DNA of 11,678 nt, taken from assembly GCA_021841795.1 (NCBI GenBank), contig JAKCDN010000055.1, forward strand, positions 1 through 11,678, read 5' to 3'. Source of the stretch: Acidobacteriota bacterium (GTDB taxonomy: Bacteria > Acidobacteriota > Terriglobia > Terriglobales > Acidobacteriaceae). How positions within the stretch are numbered: position 1 is the stretch's first letter; each line of letters starts with the position of its first letter. Made by a program: the position numbers and the translations under genes. This document shows positions 6,610 to 11,678 of the stretch, in pieces. A model generated the notes under the pieces. The model was not told the DNA's origin. It made no database searches and saw nothing but the letters and a program-made list of their open reading frames with translations.

Positions 6610-8103
6610 TTGACTCAGAGTTACCTGGCGCGCTCGGGGTTCGGACCATGGAGATCGCGAGGCCACGGCTCGCGCGCGCTTTTGTTTGTGCTGGAGACGG
6701 CGCTTGGAGCCGTGAGCGTGGTGCTGCTGGCGGCGCTGGCGCACTGGTTCACGTGGCTGCTTCCGATCGCCGCGCTGCTGTATCTGCTTGTGGTGGTGCC
6801 GACGTCGCTGCTGTGCGGCTTCTGGCAGTCGGCGATAGTCTCGTTGACGGCGGTGCTGGCGCAAGGCTGGTTCACGGCGCAGCAGCCGGATCTGTCACTG
6901 GCGGCGAACCCGGCAAACTGGATCACGCTGGTAGTGTTTGTCGCGGTGGCGCTGACGGTGAGCTGGCTGTCGGCGCGGATCACAGAGCACGCGCGCGAGG
7001 TGGAGTCGCGCGGCGGGCAGATGGAGGATCTCTACGAGTTCACCCGGCGCACGCTGCAGATGAACCTGCACATGGAGCCGGGGCAGCAACTGGCAGAACT
7101 GGTGCACGGGATCTTCGATCTGGAAGCGGTGGCAGTGTTCGATGCGGATCTTCACGAGGTCTACGAGGCGGGGTACTGGAACGTTGATCCGCAGGAGCTG
7201 GCGCAGAATGTGTATTACTTCGAGACCTCGGACGACGATGGAGAGAGCGGGATAGGAAGGCGCGTGGTGCGGCTGGGGTCGGTGCCCATCGGCAGCCTGG
7301 TGGTGCGCGGCGATACGAGCCCGCTGATCAACAATGCGATCGCGTCGCTGATAGCGATCACCTTCGATCGCTATCGGGCCTTCGCCAATGAGAGTCGGAT
7401 CGAGACCGAGCGGCGCACCGAGCAACTGCGGGCGACGGTGCTGGACAGCCTGGCCCACGCGTACAAGACGCCGCTGACGGCCATCCGCGCAGCGTCAACG
7501 GGATTGAGCGAGATGGGGAGACTGTCGGCGGGGCAGGCGGATCTGGTGGCGCTGATCGACGAGCAGACGAGCCTGCTGAGCGAACTGACCACGCGATTGC
7601 TGACGACGGCGCGACTGGACGCCGACGATGTGGCAATCCACGTCGAGCAGGTGAACGCAGGGACGCTGGTTGAAGAAGTGGTGGGCAGCCTGAAGGACCG
7701 GCTGGCCAGCATGAAGGTGAAGATCGAGATCGAAAACGATGAGCTGGCGGTCCATTGCGATCGGCAGTTGATGGCCATGCTGCTGACCCAGTACATTGAC
7801 AACGCGTGCAAGTACGCGAATTTTGGAACCACGATCACGATACGGGTTGTGAGCACGGGCAGCGAGGCGATCTTCTCCGTGCACAGCTACGGGCCGGTGA
7901 TTCCGATCGCGGACCGGGAGCGCATCTTCGATCGCTATTACCGCTCATCGGGTTATGCCAAGAGCGCTCCGGGAACGGGGATCGGGCTTTCGGTAGCCAA
8001 GCGGGCCGCGCAGATTCACGGCGGCTACGTGTGGGTGACGAGCGAAGAGCAGGAAGGCTCCACGTTCTTTGCCGCAATTCCGCTGGAGAAGCAGCGGAGC
8101 TAG
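6610..8103 (+). CDS. DUF4118-containing membrane sensor histidine kinase
   Basis: This 497-residue protein has a compact four-helix membrane region at about 24-120 of the DUF4118 type found in KdpD, a GAF-like region (about 140-255), a helical linker, a HisKA dimerisation domain with the H-box LAHAYKTPLTAI (phospho-acceptor H283) and a HATPase domain. In the ATPase part, YIDNACKYA (395-403, N398) is the N-box, RERIFDRYYRSS the F-box and PGTGIGLSVAKR the G2 box. The usual DxGxG of the G1 box is replaced by HSYGPVIP. The KdpD-specific N-terminal ATP-binding and universal-stress domains are absent, so this is not KdpD itself. The start is TTG at 6610-6612, chosen because AAGGTGAG lies 6 nt upstream and no in-frame ATG precedes the membrane region. 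It should autophosphorylate and pass phosphate to the regulator encoded 110 nt downstream. The signal is unknown. Confidence 0.92.
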   Translation: MTQSYLARSGFGPWRSRGHGSRALLFVLETALGAVSVVLLAALAHWFTWLLPIAALLYLLVVVPTSLLCGFWQSAIVSLTAVLAQGWFTAQQPDLSLAANPANWITLVVFVAVALTVSWLSARITEHAREVESRGGQMEDLYEFTRRTLQMNLHMEPGQQLAELVHGIFDLEAVAVFDADLHEVYEAGYWNVDPQELAQNVYYFETSDDDGESGIGRRVVRLGSVPIGSLVVRGDTSPLINNAIASLIAITFDRYRAFANESRIETERRTEQLRATVLDSLAHAYKTPLTAIRAASTGLSEMGRLSAGQADLVALIDEQTSLLSELTTRLLTTARLDADDVAIHVEQVNAGTLVEEVVGSLKDRLASMKVKIEIENDELAVHCDRQLMAMLLTQYIDNACKYANFGTTITIRVVSTGSEAIFSVHSYGPVIPIADRERIFDRYYRSSGYAKSAPGTGIGLSVAKRAAQIHGGYVWVTSEEQEGSTFFAAIPLEKQRS

Positions 8104-8213
8104 CGGAGCCGGACGGGGAGCAGGAGCGTGCGGGCCGGGCTTGATTTTCGCGCGCACCGCGAGCGATCCCGGAGGCGTTAACAGGGTTTGGAAAGAGACA
8201 AGGAGCGTTCACG

Positions 8214-8984
8214 ATGATGCAGGCGGCAATCCGCATTCTGGTGGTCGATGACGAACCGGCGATTCGCAGGGCCCTGCGTCCACCGCTGATGGAGCTGGGC
8301 TTTCAGGTGGCCGAGGCCTCGCGGGGCGAGGAGGCATTGCAGGCGCTGCGGGGCGGGACGTACGACGCGGTGCTGCTCGACATCAACATGCCCGGGATCG
8401 GCGGGATGGAGACGCTGCGGCGCATCCGCAGCTTTGCTCCCCGGCTGCCGGTACTGATGCTGACGGTGCGCGACGACGAGGAGGACAAGGTGGAGGCGCT
8501 GGATTTTGGCGCGGACGACTACGTGACCAAACCGTTCAGCACGCGGGAGCTGATCGCGCGCATTCGCAGCGCGGTGCGGCGCGTGCGCGCGCCGGCACGG
8601 CCGGAGGACGCGCCGATTGAGATCGGCGAGATCCGCCTGGACCCGGTGAAGCGGCGCGTCACCAAACGCGGGGAAGCGATCAAGCTGACGCGGAAGGAGT
8701 TCGACATTCTGTACTGCCTGATGACCCGGGCCGGGCGCGTGGTGACGTATGCCAAGCTGCTGACCGCGGTGTGGGGCGCCGAATGCCGCGAAGAGGTGGA
8801 ATACCTGCGCACCTTCGTGCGCCAACTGCGCAAGAAGATCGAGGACGATCCCTCGAATCCGCTCTACCTGCTGACGGATGTGTATGTCGGATACCGCTTT
8901 GCGGACGCGATGATGTTTCCGCAGGAGCCCGGCGCCGGAGCCGGCGGCAACGAGTCCACGGAGATGCCGGCCGAGGGCGTGTAG
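8214..8984 (+). CDS. OmpR/KdpE-type DNA-binding response regulator
   Basis: The 256-residue product has a receiver domain (about 6-120) with acidic pair D12-D13, phospho-acceptor D56 in LLDINMP, T84 in LMLTVRDDEE and K106 in DDYVTKPFS. A winged-helix OmpR/PhoB domain follows (about 133-230), with LTRKEFDILYCLM, LLTAVWGAE and EYLRTFVRQLRKKIE. The wing and recognition region most resembles KdpE, but the tail after GYRF adds about 27 residues rich in Gly, Glu and Pro that the family normally lacks. The start is firm: AAGGAG lies 8 nt before ATG 8214. The sensor kinase gene is immediately upstream on the same strand, and the two very likely act as a pair. No kdpFABC or other obvious target operon is in the window, so the regulon is unknown. 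Confidence 0.94.
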   Translation: MMQAAIRILVVDDEPAIRRALRPPLMELGFQVAEASRGEEALQALRGGTYDAVLLDINMPGIGGMETLRRIRSFAPRLPVLMLTVRDDEEDKVEALDFGADDYVTKPFSTRELIARIRSAVRRVRAPARPEDAPIEIGEIRLDPVKRRVTKRGEAIKLTRKEFDILYCLMTRAGRVVTYAKLLTAVWGAECREEVEYLRTFVRQLRKKIEDDPSNPLYLLTDVYVGYRFADAMMFPQEPGAGAGGNESTEMPAEGV

Positions 8985-8993
8985 AGGGCGGCG

Positions 8994-9015
8994 CGCCCGG
9001 TGATTCCGCCGGGCG
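8994..9015. terminator. GC-rich hairpin between convergent genes
   Basis: CGCCCGG (8994-9000) and CCGGGCG (9009-9015) form a perfect 7-bp stem with an 8-nt loop, 9 nt after the response-regulator stop. It sits between two convergent genes, so it could serve both. Neither strand shows a U-tract after it, so intrinsic termination is doubtful. Confidence 0.3.
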
Positions 9016-9080
9016 GTCGCAACGCGCCGCGCGATGCGTCCGCGATGCGATTGCGGGAGGCGCAGGCCAGCGCGTGCCGA

Positions 9081-9629
9081 TTACTCGTCGTAGTGCAGCA
9101 GGCTGAAGACGTCGTATTCCTTGAAGCGCTCGCGGCCCTTGAGGAAGTCGAGCTCGACGGCGAAGCCGAGGCCGGCGATCTTTCCGCCCAACTGGTTGAC
9201 GAGTTTCACAGTAGCTTCCATGGTGCCGCCGGTGGCGAGCAGGTCATCGACGAGGACGACACTCTGCCCGGGGGCGATCGCGTCGGTGTGAATCTCCAGC
9301 GTATCGGTGCCGTATTCGAGGTCGTAGGAGACGCGGGCTACGGGAGCGGGCAGCTTTCTAGGCTTGCGGACGGGAACGAAGCCGGCATTGAGGCGGTAGG
9401 CGAGCGCCGGGCCGAAGATGAAGCCGCGCGCCTCGATGCCGAGCACGAGATCGATCTTGCGCTCGATGTAGTGCGCGGCCAGAGCGTCAATGAGCTGCGC
9501 AAAGCCGGTTTTGTCTTTCAGGAGCGTGGTGATGTCGTAAAAGAGAATTCCCGGCTTGGGGAAATCGGGCACGGTGCGGACCAGCTTTTTAAGGTCCTCG
9601 ACGTTGACGGGATTGATGCAATCCTGCAT
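9081..9629 (-). CDS. apt: Adenine phosphoribosyltransferase
   Basis: Apt converts adenine and PRPP to AMP and pyrophosphate in purine salvage, in the cytoplasm. The 182-residue length is normal. [15 protein letters not shown] (23-37) and [10 protein letters not shown] (64-73) are characteristic. [13 protein letters not shown] (124-136) is the PRPP-binding motif. The flexible catalytic loop is followed by [15 protein letters not shown], and the protein ends [10 protein letters not shown] as other Apt proteins do. The loop reads RKPRKLP, where E. coli has RKPGKLP. I chose ATG 9627-9629; GTG at 9651-9653 would add eight residues but has no ribosome site, whereas the ATG has an AGGAG-like site about 12 nt upstream. 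It is on the same strand as acylphosphatase, with a 136-nt gap, so it may have its own promoter. It is convergent with the response regulator. Confidence 0.96.
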   Translation of the reverse strand: MQDCINPVNVEDLKKLVRTVPDFPKPGILFYDITTLLKDKTGFAQLIDALAAHYIERKIDLVLGIEARGFIFGPALAYRLNAGFVPVRKPRKLPAPVARVSYDLEYGTDTLEIHTDAIAPGQSVVLVDDLLATGGTMEATVKLVNQLGGKIAGLGFAVELDFLKGRERFKEYDVFSLLHYDE

Positions 9630-9765
9630 GAAAGTCTTTCGCTCCTGGGTCACAGATCGATGTTCGGCGAACCGTCTTCAGTTTACTAGAGTCAGGGATC
9701 AGGAATTTTGAATGCGGTGGCGAGGCTGGGCGATGGCGGCGCGCCGGGGATCGCTCGGGATCGAG

Positions 9766-10053
9766 TTACCAGGCGCCGTCGATGCGGAAGGCCGAGAGGC
9801 CTTCGCCTTCGCGGTCGTGGAGCGGATGCTCGATGACGCGATCGACGCGGCTGCCGCGGGGGCCACGTTGGAGGCTGAGGCGCAGATCGGCGAGGTCGGC
9901 AGGATCGCCGGCGGCGACAACTTCCACGTCGCCGTCTTCAGTGTTGCGCACCCAGCCTTTGAGCTCGAGCTCGCTGGCCTCACGATGCACGAACCAGCGA
10001 AAGCCCACACCTTGTACGCGGCCTTGAATGAGGAAGTGAAGGACCATGGTCAT
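9766..10053 (-). CDS. acyP: Acylphosphatase
   Basis: A small 95-residue cytoplasmic enzyme that hydrolyses acyl phosphates such as acetyl phosphate or 1,3-bisphosphoglycerate. The signature IQGRVQGVGFRWFVHREA (9-26) contains the substrate-binding arginine (R19). GWVRNTEDGDVEVVAAG (33-49) contains the catalytic asparagine (N37). The length matches the family, about 90-100 residues. Two ATGs, at 10051-10053 and 10045-10047, are possible, and neither has a clear Shine-Dalgarno site. The frame is open for another 93 codons upstream, but that part is Pro/Arg/Ala-rich, lacks family similarity and overlaps the neighbouring methyltransferase gene, so it is not included. Neighbours on the same strand are the methyltransferase-like gene (137 nt upstream) and apt (136 nt downstream). 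No functional link between them is evident. Confidence 0.95.
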   Translation of the reverse strand: MTMVLHFLIQGRVQGVGFRWFVHREASELELKGWVRNTEDGDVEVVAAGDPADLADLRLSLQRGPRGSRVDRVIEHPLHDREGEGLSAFRIDGAW

Positions 10054-10142
10054 GGCCAGTTTTGCAGATGGCTGCGCGGGGGTGCAAGGGTGACGGGACG
10101 GAAAGGCGGGCGAGGTCGCGGGTTTGGGCGCGGGCTTGGCGC

Positions 10143-10160
10143 CGCCGGCGCGTGCCGGCG
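10143..10160 (-). other. Short GC hairpin after the methyltransferase-like gene
   Basis: CGCCGGC (10143-10149) and GCCGGCG (10154-10160) make a perfect 7-bp stem with a GCGT tetraloop, 30 nt after the stop of the membrane methyltransferase gene on the minus strand. No U-tract follows. It may slow or end transcription before acyP but cannot be called a terminator with confidence. Confidence 0.25.
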
Positions 10161-10190
10161 ATGGGCCGCAGGGGCGCTTGAGCCGGAAGG

Positions 10191-10763
10191 CTAAAGCACG
10201 CCGGGGATCAGGGCCTTTATGCGCCGGCGATAGGCCGGGTAATCCTGGGGAAAGGTCTGGAGCATGAGCTGTTCTTCCTGGCGGATCTTCACCGAGTAGG
10301 TGGCAAAGACCAGAATCCAGCCCAGGATGCATCCGCTGCGATCGACGGCGAGCGAGGAGCCGGCGAGGGCCAGGAGCAATCCGGAGTAGATGGGATGGCG
10401 AACGAGCTTATACGGTCCCTGGACGATCAGCACGTGTCCCTGCTTGACCGACGGGCGGGCGCTCCAGTTGGAGCCGAGGGAGACGCGGGCCCAGATGGCG
10501 AGGCCGCAGCCCAGGACGGTGAGGATCAGTCCGGACTCCTGCATGGCGAGGGACTGGGGCCAGAGATGGAGGTTGAGCCAGCCCTGCCGGATGGCATGGG
10601 AGGCGACGAGGGTATATCCGATTGCGATCGGCGCCAGCAGCAGAAAGCGGGAGAGAAGCGAGGTCTGGCGGGCCGGGCGCTTGGTAAGGAAGATGCCGAC
10701 GAGCCATACGATGGCCGTGACTCCCCAGGCAGAATCAATGGCAGCGGCAAGGATCGGGTTCAC
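10191..10763 (-). CDS. Isoprenylcysteine carboxyl methyltransferase (ICMT)/PEMT-like membrane protein
   Basis: The product has about 190 residues and five or so hydrophobic helices. The C-terminal half has the signature of the ICMT/phospholipid-methyltransferase superfamily: [19 protein letters not shown] (about 106-124), then IYSG, and later the acidic pair in [21 protein letters not shown], which helps to bind S-adenosylmethionine and place the substrate at the membrane. Bacterial members are poorly characterised, so the methyl acceptor is unknown. The start is probably GTG at 10761-10763, with AAAGGGG 8 nt upstream; a TTG two codons earlier would be only 2 nt from that site. The gene is divergent from trpG and is first in a same-strand series with acyP and apt. 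A TATAAA box lies close upstream. Confidence 0.85.
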   Translation of the reverse strand: MNPILAAAIDSAWGVTAIVWLVGIFLTKRPARQTSLLSRFLLLAPIAIGYTLVASHAIRQGWLNLHLWPQSLAMQESGLILTVLGCGLAIWARVSLGSNWSARPSVKQGHVLIVQGPYKLVRHPIYSGLLLALAGSSLAVDRSGCILGWILVFATYSVKIRQEEQLMLQTFPQDYPAYRRRIKALIPGVL

Positions 10764-10783
10764 ACGCAATGCCCCTTTGCGGA

Positions 10784-10789
10784 TTTATA
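10784..10789 (-). promoter_or_regulatory. TATAAA -10 candidate for the methyltransferase-like gene
   Basis: TATAAA on the minus strand lies 20 nt upstream of the proposed GTG start. Initiation about 7 nt downstream would put the 5' end almost at the AAAGGGG ribosome site, giving a very short leader. No good -35 hexamer is found; the closest is a CCTGAC-like sequence at slightly short spacing. Confidence 0.4.
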
Positions 10790-10847
10790 CAAATGCTACT
10801 ACGGGTCAGGGCCATCGCATTTGGATTATGAACTGCGAGCAGGATCA

Positions 10848-10886
10848 GCTTTGCAAGGGCACGGCTGAGGCCGGCCCTTGCAAAGC
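10848..10886. other. Very stable 17-bp hairpin in the divergent region upstream of trpG
   Basis: GCTTTGCAAGGGC (10848-10860) and GCCCTTGCAAAGC (10874-10886) are perfect reverse complements over 13 bp. The stem continues after a single bulged A (10861) with CGGC/GCCG (10862-10865 with 10870-10873), closed by a TGAG tetraloop. Each arm also contains TTGCAA. It sits between divergent genes, where no terminator is needed, and no T-tract follows on either strand. It may be an operator dyad, an RNA leader element or a small palindromic repeat. Confidence 0.6.
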
Positions 10887-10952
10887 ACAATCATCCCATG
10901 TCTTGAAATGCGATTGCCCCGACTACGGGGCGGCGCGAATACGCCGGATTCA

Positions 10953-10974
10953 GCTCCCGCGCTACACTGGGAGC
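10953..10974 (+). promoter_or_regulatory. TACACT -10 candidate and GCTCCC/GGGAGC dyad at the trpG start
   Basis: GCTCCC (10953-10958) and GGGAGC (10969-10974) can form a 6-bp stem, and GGGAG is the only Shine-Dalgarno-like sequence before the trpG ATG at 10978. TACACT (10963-10968) between the arms is a fair -10 element that would place the transcript start at about 10975, making the mRNA nearly leaderless. The two readings exclude each other: the stem can hide the ribosome site only if transcription starts further upstream. Confidence 0.35.
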
Positions 10975-10977
10975 AGC

Positions 10978-11556
10978 ATGGTCTTTGTCCTGGACAATTA
11001 CGACTCGTTTACCTACAACCTGGTGCAGTACCTGGGCGAACTGGGCGCGGAGGTGGTGGTGCGCCGCAACGACGAGGTGACGCCCGCCGAGGTTGAGGCC
11101 CTGAAGCCGGAACGGATCCTGCTTTCTCCGGGGCCGTGTACGCCATCGGAGGCCGGCATCCTGGTGGCGCTGATTCGTCACATGGCGGGCAAGGCGCCGA
11201 TTCTGGGGGTTTGCCTGGGGCATCAGGCGATCGGCGAGGCCTTCGGGGGGAAGGTGATTCGAGCCAAGACGCTGATGCACGGCAAAACCAGCGCGGTAGT
11301 GCACGACGGGAAGGGAGTATTCTCCGGATTGCCTACTCCGCTGACCTGCACGCGCTACCATTCGCTGATCGTGGAACAGGAAACGCTGCCCGCGGAGCTG
11401 ACCGTGAGCGCGTGGACGGCAGAGTTGAATGGGACGGGCACCGTGATGATGGGGATGCGGCACCGCACGCTGCCGGTGGAAGGGGTGCAGTTCCATCCCG
11501 AGAGCGTGCTGACCCAGGGCGGCCACCAGATGATACGCAATTTTCTGGAAATGTAG
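10978..11556 (+). CDS. trpG: Anthranilate/aminodeoxychorismate synthase glutamine amidotransferase subunit
   Basis: This 192-residue class I glutamine amidotransferase releases ammonia from glutamine for the partner subunit acting on chorismate (TrpE for tryptophan, PabB for folate). [19 protein letters not shown] is a textbook N-terminus for this family. [13 protein letters not shown] (48-60) holds the oxyanion glycine, [11 protein letters not shown] (77-87) the nucleophile C79, and GVQFHPES (169-176) the H173-E175 pair. HGKTS (101-105) is also characteristic. TrpG and PabA cannot be separated by sequence, and many bacteria share one protein for both pathways; no trpE or pabB is in view. The frame is open upstream to 10390, but that part lies antisense to the methyltransferase gene and has no family match, so ATG 10978 is the start. 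GGGAG lies 4 nt before it. Confidence 0.96.
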   Translation: MVFVLDNYDSFTYNLVQYLGELGAEVVVRRNDEVTPAEVEALKPERILLSPGPCTPSEAGILVALIRHMAGKAPILGVCLGHQAIGEAFGGKVIRAKTLMHGKTSAVVHDGKGVFSGLPTPLTCTRYHSLIVEQETLPAELTVSAWTAELNGTGTVMMGMRHRTLPVEGVQFHPESVLTQGGHQMIRNFLEM

Positions 11557-11559
11557 GCG

Positions 11560-11678
11560 ATGGACGTTGTCCCCGCGGCTCGGACGGCAGAGACGGCTCT
11601 GATGCGGGAGTTGGGGCGGCTGCGTGCGCCCGGCTGCGCAGCAGCGCGGACGCTGTGCGCGCTGGCGCTTTGCGCAGC
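11560..11678 (+). CDS. Unidentified ORF downstream of trpG, cut by the window edge
   Basis: An ATG 3 nt after the trpG stop opens a frame that runs to the window end for 39 complete codons. It reads MDVVPAARTAETAL, then is rich in Arg, Ala, Leu and Cys. The tight spacing fits a translationally coupled operon partner. However, the minus strand is also open here in all three frames and the sequence is very GC-rich, so coding status is uncertain. It does not resemble the start of TrpD, TrpE or PabC that I know. No function is proposed. Confidence 0.35.
   Translation, partial: MDVVPAARTAETALMRELGRLRAPGCAAARTLCALALCA

Noticed and set aside
8178..8825. 215-codon minus-strand frame across the response regulator
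   Set aside because: His/Arg/Pro-rich translation typical of a reverse frame of GC-rich DNA; the regulator on the plus strand is unambiguous.
10054..10332. 93-codon in-frame upstream extension of acylphosphatase
   Set aside because: Pro/Arg-rich, overlaps the end of the neighbouring gene, and acylphosphatase is normally 90-100 residues from the chosen start.
10390..10977. 196-codon in-frame upstream extension of trpG
   Set aside because: It runs antisense through the methyltransferase-like gene and has no similarity to amidotransferase fusions; the family N-terminus begins exactly at ATG 10978.
11632..11642. GCTGCGCAGC palindrome near the right edge
   Set aside because: Short, lies inside a very GC-rich open frame, and is probably composition-driven.

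Overview
This is a GC-rich bacterial window with dense genes on both strands. It most resembles a member of the Acidobacteriota (Terriglobia/Acidobacteriaceae type). That placement is an inference from the gene ensemble: a Hanks kinase with the 'VARSGMATIY' loop, a BBP2-type outer-membrane barrel, a DUF4118 sensor kinase, a long APC permease and a secreted GH35 enzyme. The signal peptides and outer-membrane porin point to a Gram-negative envelope. No rRNA, tRNA, insertion sequence, integrase, phage gene or CRISPR array is visible.

Layout. 1-2404 (minus strand): a PP2C phosphatase, then a tail-anchored Ser/Thr kinase, then the first 62 codons of a secreted GH35 beta-galactosidase-like enzyme running off the left edge. 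2405-6066 (minus strand): a BBP2-like outer-membrane porin followed by an APC-superfamily permease, each with a large inverted repeat just after its stop codon. 6067-6609 is a 543-nt non-coding stretch separating these from a plus-strand two-component pair: a DUF4118 membrane histidine kinase and an OmpR/KdpE-type response regulator (6610-8984). 9081-10763 (minus strand) carries an isoprenylcysteine-methyltransferase-like membrane protein, an acylphosphatase and adenine phosphoribosyltransferase (apt). 10978-11556 (plus strand) is the glutamine amidotransferase of anthranilate or aminodeoxychorismate synthase (trpG/pabA), followed 3 nt later by an ORF cut by the right edge.

How the genes may work together. 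The PP2C and kinase form a reversible Ser/Thr phosphorylation pair, in the same phosphatase-kinase-TM order seen in fused bifunctional proteins. The porin and permease could pass a nitrogenous solute across the outer and inner membranes in turn. The histidine kinase and regulator form a complete signalling pair with no visible target operon. The remaining genes are housekeeping.

Most of the window is ordinary chromosomal content. The least explained parts are the non-coding structures: a 22-bp inverted repeat at 2568-2625, a 14-bp-stem hairpin at 4775-4820, and a very stable hairpin (10848-10886) followed by three smaller dyads in the divergent region upstream of trpG. I see no clear evidence of a wholly new multi-gene system.
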